Source: Massariosphaeria phaeospora (Eukaryota > Ascomycota > Dothideomycetes > Pleosporales). From it: a stretch of DNA of 64,000 nucleotides. The stretch covers positions 186,001-250,000 of the forward strand of contig JAADJZ010000017.1 of assembly GCA_011032825.1 (NCBI GenBank), given 5' to 3'. This document shows, piece after piece, positions 45,573-55,651 of this stretch; within the stretch, counting starts at the first letter, position 1, and each line of letters begins with the position of its first letter. The notes beneath the pieces were generated by a model, which was given only the letters and a program-made list of their open reading frames with translations, was not told where the DNA came from and searched no databases. Position numbers and translations under genes: made by a program.

Positions 45573-48086
45573 TTAGTTGTTAGGAAATCCCGCTCGTAGA
45601 TTCTCGTACTGCGAGTTTGGATAGCTCAGCCAATTGGGCGCGTGTTCGAGTCTGCCGCCGTCGTATCCGCCTAGTTCTCTGACAACCTGGGTGGCAGATT
45701 AGTTTATGGGCTTTTGAGGTATGTTTGACTGCGTTTTACAACCGACTCAGGTCCACAAGCCACACCATGGTCAGGGAGATAGATGGAGAGGGGAGCGGGA
45801 AGCGGGGTTCAACTCACGCTGTCGACGATGCTCCCTTCGTCCTGCCTATCACCACTCAGTTCCCACCACATGGCTCCACCCAGATTATGCTGTCTGATGT
45901 ACTGCGCTTTGCGTTGCGCCATCTCCACCGTGTCATACGACACGAGTGTCTGCGTCGCGTTATCGTACGCGTAGCTCGCGCCGGCCTCCTCATCGTAGTA
46001 TACATCTGCGCCCGGCCGGGGCAGGTCTTTGTAGTCCCACACTCCTTGCTCGAAGCTGCCTGCGCCGATGCCGTTGAAAGACTGACCAATTCCAGCTGTG
46101 TTTTGAAACGCGCGGCCGTAGAGGGGGCAGCCGAGTACGATCTTGTCTGCGGGTACGCCGGCGCTGGTGTAGGCGTCTAGGATAGACTGGATGTTGAAAG
46201 GCGTGCAGGTTGGGGAGCTGTTGGAGGGGAAGAGGTTGGATAGGTGGCCTGAATGGGCGTCCCAACTGCCAGAGAAGTCGTAGGCCTGGTGGTGGTCAGT
46301 TTGAGTTGGACGGGTTCAGGGCGCAACGTGATATCCCAGGCCGAGCAGCATTTACTGAAAACACTGCCCAAGACAAGTAGGTGGATATGGGTGAAGAGAT
46401 GGCAGGACTTACCATCAAATTGACAAAATCAAGGACCGACGCAATCTCCCGGAGAGGATAGTGCTTGTAAAACTGCTCACCCCCAGGCGCTGCAATACTC
46501 AGTACAAAGTGCGGTCTCCCTTCAGTCCCATACCCGCCCTCCGCCGCAAGTTTATCGGCATACGCATCCATCGCGCTCCTGATCTCCCTCAACAGCAGCA
46601 ACAACTGCTGCCCTTGGTCCGCATTCTGCGGATACTCCCAATCCAAATCAATCCCATCGAAACCCAGGTCCTTAATCAAATCCACACAGCTGTCGGCAAA
46701 CCTCTTCCGTCCCTGCGGCGTCGACGCCGGTCCATCGAAGTGCTTGTTAGTGTTCGTGTAGGTCCAGCCGCCGACCGACAGCAAGACTTTGAGGTTGCGG
46801 TTCTGCTTCTTGGCGAGGTTAAGCTGCTTCAGACAGCCGTACAGGTTGTTGCCCACGTCGTTCCAGGAGTCGCCGTCGTAGTGGATGTCCGTGTCGGCCC
46901 ATTTGTCCGTCAAAATCACGGTGCCGTCGTCGCGGTTGTCGGCGAAGGCGTAAAGGACGTGAGTTAATTTGGAGTAGGGGATTTTTTGGGGTGGGTATTT
47001 GCGGCCGTAGATGCCCTAGGGGCTTGTTAGTAAATGTTATTGTGAAGGGAATACAGTATGTTGTGTTTACCCAATTCACGAAGTACGCAACTGATCGATA
47101 TCCGTCGCCGCCGCCCATGGTGTCGGTTGGTGCTGGTAATTGGGTAGAACCTGAAGTTTGGGTGACTGATATGGTCGAACTCAAGCTCTCTAAGGTATAG
47201 TTTGGAGTCTGGTGGGTATCCGAGGGTATTGTAGTTGGTTGTATGCTACCAGAAGTCTTGAATGGGTCGCCGAAGGTAAGCGGTGTGTATCGAGTCGATA
47301 TAGAAACAGGGTCGTCCTGAGTGACAGGCACTTTGGGAGATGTATCGTTGGGGAGCTAGGAGATGATCAGTCAGTTGAGGATTATTATAAGCATGCAGCG
47401 GTTGTTTATGTGTCGACGTCTCAGTTGTGGCGCAAGCTTGATGCACCGCCACAGGTTACGTCACACTCAGATCCAGGACAGGTGAAGATCTGAATTCTGA
47501 AGGCGCTTCTACAGGCGGATAGCGAAGGTAAGTTAGGCTGATGAATTGCCTTCTCGAATATGTCCAATGGCCTTCTCAGATATGGATCTGGCAAGTTTTG
47601 GATCTTGGGCGCCTAGGAGTACGAAGGTAGACGTGGCCAGTCGAATGTGAGATTCACAGCTGTCTGGTGTTTGCGCTTTTCACAACGACCGGGGAGAAGC
47701 AAGCACGCAAACGAAATGTTTCTGATGTGTTCCATCTTTTCTAAAGCTCTTGCAGTAAAGGTGAATAGGATTGCTAGCCACGGGTTCTTCCTTATGGCCT
47801 GGCAGGTCTGAGGTACTCGTGCTGAACGGAGACTTGACGAACATACCAATAGCGCGGCAAGCTTGTCGAGCTGCTTCTGGACCCGGTACAGTTTCTTTTC
47901 AACTTTGCAATACCAAGAGCACTTCGCGTTGGGGTCAGCACCGACAATGACCGCAACGGAGAGAACGAGGAGGCTGAGGCTAAAGCTCCGTAGTGCACGT
48001 GCGCCCTAGATTAGACGGGAACAGTCAGCGACGGCACATTTCCATCTCATCTCATCCCGCTTCAGAATTCTGCAACTCACCAACAT
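45573..48086 (-). CDS. GH18 chitinase, secreted
   Basis: Hydrolyses chitin by the substrate-assisted GH18 mechanism. Supported exons on the minus strand: 48005-47847, 47355-47071, 47015-46413, 46285-45818, 45686-45573; a first exon of only 6 nt (48086-48081, ATG TTG) joins in frame to give a signal peptide, MLGARALRSFSLSLLVLSVAVIVGA. Total about 544 aa. A short Cys/coiled segment (CSWYCKVEKKLYRVQKQLDKLAALL) and a Ser/Thr/Pro-rich linker precede the catalytic domain from residue ~140 (SVAYFVNWGIYGR). Catalytic motif: LGFDGIDLDWEYP with Glu as proton donor; other landmarks KVLLSVGGWTY, VNLMAYDFSGSWD, GCPLYGRAF, GGAMWWELSGD. The intron 47846-47356 (491 nt) is unusually long and could hide a small exon, so the 5' structure is uncertain while the catalytic part is firm. 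Confidence 0.87.
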
Positions 48087-48852
48087 TTTTCCAGCACTAC
48101 ACCCCGCGAGGCGTCACCGTTTGAAATGACCGAGTTGCGATGGGAGCTGAGCGCGGCTACTTGCATGTCTTTATCAAGCTGTCGCCCTGGCTGAGGCGTC
48201 TATCATCCCTTCGGGTTCTTGCGTTCCAGAAAGTCGCTGACCTGACGGTGGAACGGTCTCGCCGAAAGGGAGTTTATGCGCATGTTATGGGTCAGGCTGG
48301 TATGCAGTACAGACTCTACTGGAATGCAGGGCCACTGTCACGAGCTCGGGGTAACGTTGCTCTACTAATTATAACTTAATAGGTTCTTTCTAACCTTTTC
48401 TACAACAACGACAATCCAATCCGAGGCACTCACCAAGTACAGGGCTAATTGCTCGCAACCACCTTCACGGCTGGTACAGGACGTTCTGACGCGAGGCCAG
48501 AGACTTGAATTTGCTCAAAAAAGCCTAACTATATATCTCTAAGCTTGCATAATGTGTTATCGGGGTTTTGCGCGCTCAACCCAAGAAGCAACAATCATGG
48601 CGAGTCACCTCGATTTCGAGGTCGTAAAGCGACTCGTTCGTTTATCGCGCTGATACAATTGGTCTGATGAACGATCAGGTCAGTCTGCAGACAAGGCAGA
48701 CTGACCTGTATCAAACTAGCTTGTGGAAGCCAAGGAGAATCGTGCCTACCGGTCAGCCTCATCGAGGCGGAGCGCCACTCCCCGCTCTCGTACTTATATG
48801 GGCCACTTCCGAACTTCAGTTTGACCACGGTTTTCAACATCAGGCAAATCCA
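48087..48852. other. Divergent promoter, chitinase / NLR
   Basis: 766 bp between outward-facing genes. No gene is supported except a possible in-frame N-terminal extension of the NLR (ATG at 48667) that contains the hairpin described separately. Confidence 0.5.
48673..48712. promoter_or_regulatory. Strong inverted repeat (hairpin) upstream of the NLR gene
   Basis: Left arm GATCAGGTCAGTCTGC (48673-48688), 7-nt loop, right arm GCAGACTGACCTGTATC (48696-48712). Thirteen contiguous base pairs, then three more past one bulged T. It lies 141 bp before the likely ATG, so it would be in the leader RNA or core promoter. Seen directly; role unknown. Confidence 0.7.
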
Positions 48853-51800
48853 ATGGATCCTTTCAGTTTAACAGCTAGTGTTATTGCAGTTCTTCAGTTA
48901 ACCCACAAAGTATCAGCTCTCTGCTTGAATCTTCATACGAGTATAAGCGCGAGGAAAGAGATAGGCCGGATATTCGATGAAGTCGACGCTTTACGTGATA
49001 CCTTGCAAGGACTTGCACGTCTTTCCTCGACGCAAGACGGACCCGCTACCGACTCGATAAACCTCGACGCTATCAACAACCTCAACGGGCCGCTTGTGAA
49101 GTGCAAGGCTGAACTGGAAAGTCTTGATGCCGAGCTGCAAAAGGTCAAACTAACTAATACAAAGCTTGGATTCAAGACCATCTCATGGCTTCTGAAAGAG
49201 AAAGATGTAGCTTGTCGACTAGAGCGGCTGTCAAGGGCAAGGCAGACGGTACAGTTGTCTTTGGCCGTAGATCAGACGTAAGAAGTTCTTTCAAGCTATA
49301 TGCTTCTGTCTGATCGTTCATAGTGTCGTACTGCTCAGATCTCGTACAGATTCCTTGTCGATGCGATCTGCAATCGATGAGTCACAGTTTGGTCAGTATC
49401 AGGTTCATGATGGTTCCGACGTTCAACTTACTGTCCAACACAGAACAACAGCGGCGGGCGATAATTGATTGGTTCGGAGCACAATCTCCTTCTTCCGCCC
49501 GTAATGACGCTCAGCGACTTCGAAGTGCGCACACTGGAGAATGGTTCTTGAAAGGCGACGTCTTCAGTTACTGGAAAAGCTCACCGCGTTCAATCTTGTG
49601 GCTAAACGGCATTCCTGGTTGCGGCAAAACTGTCCTCTGCTCCTCAATCATTGAGGAAGTGACAGATCTTTGTCGCTTGAAACAGGGCACCTGGTTGCTT
49701 TATTTCTTCTTCGAGTTCACTACCCGAGATAAACGCATAGTCAGCATCTTTCTCCGCTCGTTACTCTCACAGATCGTAATACAGAACAAAGAGGTCATCG
49801 GCCCAATACTGTCGCTCTATGCGGAGCATCACGGAGGTTTCCAGCAGCCTAGCGACACGACGCTGCTTAGCACCCTACGAGAAGTTCTAGCACAAGCCGC
49901 TCAGACGTACCTTATTATTGATGCTATGGACGAATGTAGCGATCGGCCTTATTTGTTAGAGGTGATCGAAGAGATAGTGAACTGGGGCCAGGATAGCCTC
50001 CATATTCTTTCCACGAGCCGCAAGGAGAAAGACATTGACGAGACCCTCTCCCGCATAAATTTTGAGCAGTTGCGAATTGAGGGAAAGGAAATTAACGAGG
50101 ACATCGGACGATATGTGCATGTAAAGATGACCAAGGAGCAATGGCTCTGGAAATGGTCAGACGAAAACCAAAGCCGAAATCACTTCCGTTATTACAAAGA
50201 CTGCGGGCGATATGTTCCGCCTCGCTACACTCCACCTCCAAGGATTGCAGAAATGCAGGACTCGAAAAGCTTTGCAAACAGCCCTTTATGAACTGCCCAC
50301 AACACTAGATGAGACATATGCTCGCATTTTGTCAAGCATCGAACCGGAGTACTCAGATGACGCCTTTCGGATCCTAAATTGGCTATGCATTGCGTTTCAT
50401 CCGCCGACATTAGAGGGATTGACCGAAGCATTAGCAGTCGATCTAGACGCACTGAAATACGAGCCTATGCAGAAGGTGCAAGATCCTGAAGACATTTTGG
50501 CAATGTGCGGCAGTCTTGTGACCAGAAGCGGAGAGACCGGAAATGTACTCAGGCTTTCTCACTTCTCTGTGAAGGAGTATCTCACCTCGACACGCATCTC
50601 TGCTAGTGAGCAGTCCTGCTATCACATTGCGATACCCAAAGCAGATATTTCGCTCGCAAAAAACTGCCTCGTATATTTGCTTCACCAAAATCATCAAATG
50701 ATGGACGACTCTGCAGCACTTCGACTTGAGTGTCCGCTCACTCGATATTCCGTAAATTTCTGGTCAGAACATGTGAGACGGTCCGGATATGCGCCAGAGT
50801 TATTGCCGCTTGCTGTGGACCTTCTACTAGGGTATAATTCCCACTTCTTGGAATGGGCGTGGCTTTCAAGCATTGTTTCGGACGGACTGTATACGGAGTC
50901 TCTTCATTCGAATTTATTAACGAAGGATAATGTCCCAAACATCCTGCTATATTATTCAGCACTGATTGGAAGTACTGAGCTGATGGAGAAGATGCTGCAG
51001 CTTGGAGCGAATCTTGATGCTGAAGGCGGGGTGTACGGAACTGCTCTAACGGCTGCTACCTACAAAGGTGACAGGCGAAGTGTCGAATTCTTGTTGGAAA
51101 AAGGAGCAAGCCTCAATATTATCTCAGGCTATATCGGTGGCCCTCTGAAAGCTGCTGTAGCATACGGGCAAATTGATCTTGCCAAGCTGCTCATTGCCCG
51201 AGGGGCAAACGTGAATTCGTTAGGGGGTCGGTTTTACACGGCCCTTGGGGCAGCTACAACGTCACAAGAGAAGAGCTTGGACATGGTGAAGTGTCTACTC
51301 GAGGCAGGCGCAAACCCTACGCTAACGCACTACTATTCCAGTCCTCTCTGTGTGGCGGTATTTAGAGGTTTCGACCACGTAACCGATCTTCTGTTGGAGC
51401 ATGATGCCGACGTCAATGAAGGACCATGTCTGCAAAACGCCGTCCTGAAAGGTGACATTGACGTTATTGAGCTATTCCTGGCTAGAGGAGCAAGAATCAA
51501 CAGAAGGGATGGTCCACTCGGTACCCCAATACAAGCAGCAGTGGTTGGCGGGCTTTCGACTTTAAGCTTTCTAATCGACAAATACCACGCCGATTGTAAC
51601 TGGAAAGATGATGAAGGAAGAACTGCACTTCATGTTGCTGCTATGGGAGGCTCCGTCGCCACGGTGCGATATCTGCTCGATCTAGGCATGAACGTCCACA
51701 CAAAGGACTCAAAAGGTTGGTCTGCGGTTCACTACGCTGCTCTCGCGATCAATACAGACAACCTGAGATGCATCATACCCAAGTGGGATGCCGAGCATGA

Positions 51801-52362
51801 TGCTGTCGACAGTTGGACCCCTCTCCATCTGGCTTGCCGTTACAACCGCCCTGAAGCATTAGATCTACTCCTCCAAGCAGGCTTGCAACCGAAACCCGCC
51901 AAGACAGTTGAGCCGCCCTGGGAATGGACTCTATCTGACATTGCATACACATACGAGAACACCCAATTACTCTCCGCAGACGGAAAGCCACTGCATCATC
52001 TACTGGTTGAAGATCCCGCGCGAAACGGGGAACGTCCTACCATGTTACTACGTGAAGACCGATTGTGCGATGGCTGTGTTTATGCCCCAAATGGTATCGT
52101 GCCATTTTCAAGAAGTGCAAGTCAAAACGCAGGCACAGATATGACGATTGCGCCTATAAAAATGCACGATATACGTGGGCCGATGTTCCACTGCCAGGAA
52201 TGTCTCGATTTCGACTATTGCTTCATGTGTAAAGTGCATGCTGGGGACACTCATCCGCATTCTTCTTGGAAAGAGCTTGGGATATTCCAGCCTGGAGAAA
52301 GTATACCCTTCGACGCACCTCGGTACGCGTACATCGATGTATCGCCGCTTTCGAGATACTAG
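48853..52362 (+). CDS. NACHT-ankyrin NLR-type receptor with C-terminal ZZ finger; reading frame broken by a +1 frameshift
   Basis: STAND-class signalling ATPase of the kind fungi use in non-self recognition. Exons 48853-49277, 49324-49391 and 49444-52362, about 1136 residues if the shift is ignored. N-terminus MDPFSLTASVIAVLQLTHKV fits the fungal STAND N-terminal (HeLo-like) domain. The NACHT domain has Walker A LNGIPGCGKTVL and Walker B YLIIDAMDEC, then EQWLWKW. Roughly ten ankyrin-like repeats follow (EGRTALHVAAMGGSVATVRYLLDLGMNVHTKD is clearest). The end is a ZZ zinc finger (CDGC, CQECLDFDYCFMC, THPH). At 50164-50167 an extra A in an AAAA run shifts the frame between the NACHT domain and MFRLATLHLQGLQKC; upstream and downstream frames are otherwise open. 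It is a recent pseudogene, an inactive allele, or an assembly error. Confidence 0.8.
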
Positions 52363-52895
52363 GACCCCAGCAACTCATTTTGCTGTGAAGCATTAGTATC
52401 GCATCTGAGCGAACTACGGAGCCTCGACTTTCAGTTTCTATCATAGATGAGAACGACTAAGCATGTTGGCCATTGTTCAACCAAGGAGTCAACCGAAGTC
52501 ATCTTCCCTAGGCGTACAGGGCATACGGTTCACCTAAGACACCGCTTTTCATGTTTTCTTGTATTATCACTTAGCCTGGAAGACGTAGTGGGTCTTTGCT
52601 AAGGCCCGGAGAGTTTACAGCTTGTCGCTGGAATCTGAAACTTGAAACTCGGTTCGAAGACATTTTTCCAGAGGAACCTGCTTTTCAAGTAGTTGAAAGC
52701 GGTGGGGATGCGCACCTAGAGAAGTGCCAGGGTGACGCGTGCTCACGTGAAGTGAAGAAATAAGCTGTGGTCCAAGCGTGACATGACGTAAACCTGTAAA
52801 CGGCCAGGGTGCCGTGTGCTCGCTCTGGACGACACCAGCACGCAATGTCTTCTCTTTCGCTCCGATAGCGTCGACTCCACTCGAGGAAATCGATA
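52363..52895. other. Intergenic, NLR 3' flank and CDC9 promoter
   Basis: 533 bp; an ACGCGT (MluI-type MCB) element lies at 52735-52740 (GTGACGCGTG), about 155 bp before the CDC9 ATG. MCB boxes drive G1/S expression of DNA replication genes in yeasts, so this is a plausible but unproven regulator site. Confidence 0.45.
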
Positions 52896-55574
52896 ATGGG
52901 TACCCCCGCGAAACGTCGCAAGAAGAACGATTACAGTGGATCCAGCCAACCAGTACGCAGCTTAGATTATTTCTTCGCGAAACAGAAGGACGACGCAGCG
53001 AAAGGCGCCACATCAACGAAGCAGACGCAAGAAGAATCGCGACGCACGAACACAGAGGATGTGGATGCAAATCCAAGTACATTGGCCGACGAGGAGCTCG
53101 CGCGACGCTTGCAAGAGGAGTGGAATCGGGAGAATGGACACAAGGCGGCCACGAACTCTGACGACCTGTACAATGACCCAGACAAGCCTGTGACGCAGCA
53201 GCCGATAGAAGAACCATCCACGAACGTCGCACCTTCATTCTCTATCCCGGCTGTGCAAGAGACATCGGGACCACCTCCTGCGCCTATCTCTGCCACTGCC
53301 ACTGCTCCTGCTCCTGCTTCTGCTCCGAAGCAGAGGAACACACTTACACTGCAGTCCACGGCCGTCGAAGAAGATACAGACTCCGTAAACATTCCGTTCG
53401 ATCAAAGCCCGCTCGACTTCGAACCATCGCAATACATACCTGATCTACAAAAGCACTGGGCATCTGAAGGAGGACATGCGACGTATGCACTGTTGACACG
53501 GTGCTTTGTACTGATCAATGGTACAACGAGTCGGATCAAGATTGTAGACACCCTCGTGAATCTACTACGGACGATAATCGAAGGAGACGCCGAGAGCCTG
53601 TTGCCCGCAGTTTGGCTCGCCACGAACTCCATCTCTCCGCCATACATTGACCTGGAACTCGGTCTTGGCGGGTCTGCCATTTCGAAAGCTCTCAAAAAGG
53701 TCTGCGGGTTGGACAACGCCGGTCTCAAAACATTGTACAACAAGCATGGAGACCCAGGAGATGTGGCTTTCGAGGCGAAGAAAAGACAATCTTTCACGTT
53801 GCGGAAGCCGAAACCCTTAACTATAAAGGGCGTATTCGACCTTCTGGTCAAGGTTGCAAACAGTAAGGGCAACGGAAGCGTGGAAACTAAACAACGAATC
53901 GTGGAACGTCTCGTACAGGACGCACGTGGCGCAGAAGAAAGCCGCTATATTGTGAGAACGTTAGTTCAACATCTCCGTATTGTTGCTGTCAAGACAACAA
54001 TGCTCATCGCTCTGTCACGCGCCTTCATGCTATCCAGACCCCCCAGTGCTGATTTTGAGATTCGGGATTCGAAGGCTCTTTTCAAGCTCAAAAAGGAGGA
54101 GCTGGCGGAAATAAATGCCAAGAACGAAGAGATTGTTAAAGCGTGTTTCGCCCGACATCCAAACTACAACGATCTAGTGCCCGCCTTACTTGAGATCGGC
54201 GTCTGCGACGAATTGCTACTTCGTTGCGGCCTGACGCTACACATCCCTCTTCGGCCTATGCTTGGGAGTATCACTCGCGATCTAGGTGAGATGATCACGA
54301 AGCTACAAGGGAGAGACTTCAGCTGTGAGTTCAAGTACGATGGTCAGCGAGCCCAGGTCCATTGTGACGACAATGGCAAAGTTACCATCTTCTCTCGCCA
54401 TCTCGAAGTCATGACAGACAAGTACCCTGATTTAGTCTCTTTGGTTCCGAATATTCGCGGAGAAGGCGTGTCGAGTTTTATTCTCGAAGGCGAGGTCGTC
54501 GCTATCGACCGAGAGAGCGGCGAACTCAAGACTTTCCAAACTCTCTCCAACCGAGCCCGAAAGGATGTAGTGATAGGCAGTGTGACCATTGATGTGTGCC
54601 TTTTCGCCTTCGACCTTATGTATCTGAACGGGGAAGAACTTCTAGATCGACCATTCAGAGACAGGAGAGAGTTGCTTCGCAGCCTGTTTGTGGAAATGCC
54701 TCATCACTTTACGTGGGTCAAAAGCATAGACGCTACATCCACGGACGTTGAAGCCGTACAAGCATTCTTCAAGAGCTCAACAGAGATCAAGTGCGAGGGT
54801 ATCATGGTTAAAATACTTGACAACGCACCTAATCCCGAATTGCAAATTGAAGTGGGCTCCCCCGAAGATAATGAACTAGTAGAGCCAACGACTCCAAAGA
54901 AGAAGAACAAGTCTTCAAAATCAAAGTCAAAGTCGAGCGACAAAGATGAATCCAGACCCTCAACCCGTCGAAAAGCTCTTCTTTCAACTTACGAGCCCGA
55001 CAAGCGACTTGATTCATGGTTGAAAGTGAAGAAAGACTACAACACATCGGCCGATACTCTAGATCTTATCCCAGTAGGCGGCTTCTACGGCTCAGGGCGA
55101 AAGAACAAGTGGTGGTCCCCCATCCTCCTCGCTGTCCGTAACGCCGAAACCGGCTCCCTTGAAGCCGTCACAAAATGCATGTCCGGCTTCACTGACACCT
55201 TCTACAAAGCCAACCGCGACAAGTACAATAAAGATGACCCCGAAAACACCAACGTACTTCCTGACAAACCACACTACGTCGATTATAACGGCGGCGGTGG
55301 CTGGCCCGATGTCTGGTTTGAACCGCAGGAAGTGTGGGAAGTGGCTTTTGCGGACCTGACGCTGTCGCCGACATACACGGCTGCTATCGGGCTGGTCAGT
55401 GATGAGAGGGGGTTGAGTACAAGGTTTCCCAGGTTTTTGAAGGTCAGAGAAGACAAGAGTATTGATGAGGCGACGGAGGCTGCGGAGTTAGCGACCATGT
55501 ATCGGAAACAGGAAGCTAGGGCGCCGAAGCAGGAGGCAGTGCTTGCGCAAGGGGACGAAAGAGATGTCGAATAG
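52896..55574 (+). CDS. CDC9: ATP-dependent DNA ligase I (Cdc9)
   Basis: Seals Okazaki fragments and repair nicks in the nucleus (and mitochondria in yeast). Single exon, 892 aa. N-terminus: basic KRRKK (nuclear localisation-like) followed by VRSLDYFF, a PIP-box-like PCNA contact lacking the canonical Gln. Disordered linker to ~180. DNA-binding domain ~190-440. The adenylation domain has the catalytic lysine in EFKYDGQRAQVH (about Lys480), then SRHLEVMTDKYPDLV, EGEVVAIDRESGELKTFQ and ECEGIMVKIL-type motif IV/V (IKCEGIMVKILDN). The OB domain begins at WLKVKKDYN, with GGFYGSGRKNKWWSPILLAVRN. A low-complexity KKKNKSSKSKSKSSDKDES insertion between the adenylation and OB domains is typical of fungal enzymes. 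Upstream lies an MCB-like ACGCGT. Confidence 0.96.
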   Translation: MGTPAKRRKKNDYSGSSQPVRSLDYFFAKQKDDAAKGATSTKQTQEESRRTNTEDVDANPSTLADEELARRLQEEWNRENGHKAATNSDDLYNDPDKPVTQQPIEEPSTNVAPSFSIPAVQETSGPPPAPISATATAPAPASAPKQRNTLTLQSTAVEEDTDSVNIPFDQSPLDFEPSQYIPDLQKHWASEGGHATYALLTRCFVLINGTTSRIKIVDTLVNLLRTIIEGDAESLLPAVWLATNSISPPYIDLELGLGGSAISKALKKVCGLDNAGLKTLYNKHGDPGDVAFEAKKRQSFTLRKPKPLTIKGVFDLLVKVANSKGNGSVETKQRIVERLVQDARGAEESRYIVRTLVQHLRIVAVKTTMLIALSRAFMLSRPPSADFEIRDSKALFKLKKEELAEINAKNEEIVKACFARHPNYNDLVPALLEIGVCDELLLRCGLTLHIPLRPMLGSITRDLGEMITKLQGRDFSCEFKYDGQRAQVHCDDNGKVTIFSRHLEVMTDKYPDLVSLVPNIRGEGVSSFILEGEVVAIDRESGELKTFQTLSNRARKDVVIGSVTIDVCLFAFDLMYLNGEELLDRPFRDRRELLRSLFVEMPHHFTWVKSIDATSTDVEAVQAFFKSSTEIKCEGIMVKILDNAPNPELQIEVGSPEDNELVEPTTPKKKNKSSKSKSKSSDKDESRPSTRRKALLSTYEPDKRLDSWLKVKKDYNTSADTLDLIPVGGFYGSGRKNKWWSPILLAVRNAETGSLEAVTKCMSGFTDTFYKANRDKYNKDDPENTNVLPDKPHYVDYNGGGGWPDVWFEPQEVWEVAFADLTLSPTYTAAIGLVSDERGLSTRFPRFLKVREDKSIDEATEAAELATMYRKQEARAPKQEAVLAQGDERDVE

Positions 55575-55651
55575 TAAATGTGAGTACTAGTTACAGGACT
55601 TCTGATGTACGTGTCAAGTGTATTCTGAGCGCTAACCTCCATAGACTCTGC

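Noticed and set aside
45611..45670. tRNA-like stretch (TAGCTCAGCCAATTGGG followed by GTTCGAGTC)
   Set aside because: The A-box and B-box look-alikes are only about 20 bp apart, with no anticodon arm, and the region is the last coding exon of the chitinase gene on the other strand.
50120..50172. GT-AG intron across the NLR frameshift
   Set aside because: It would remove the conserved EQWLWKW segment of the NACHT region; a one-base insertion is simpler.
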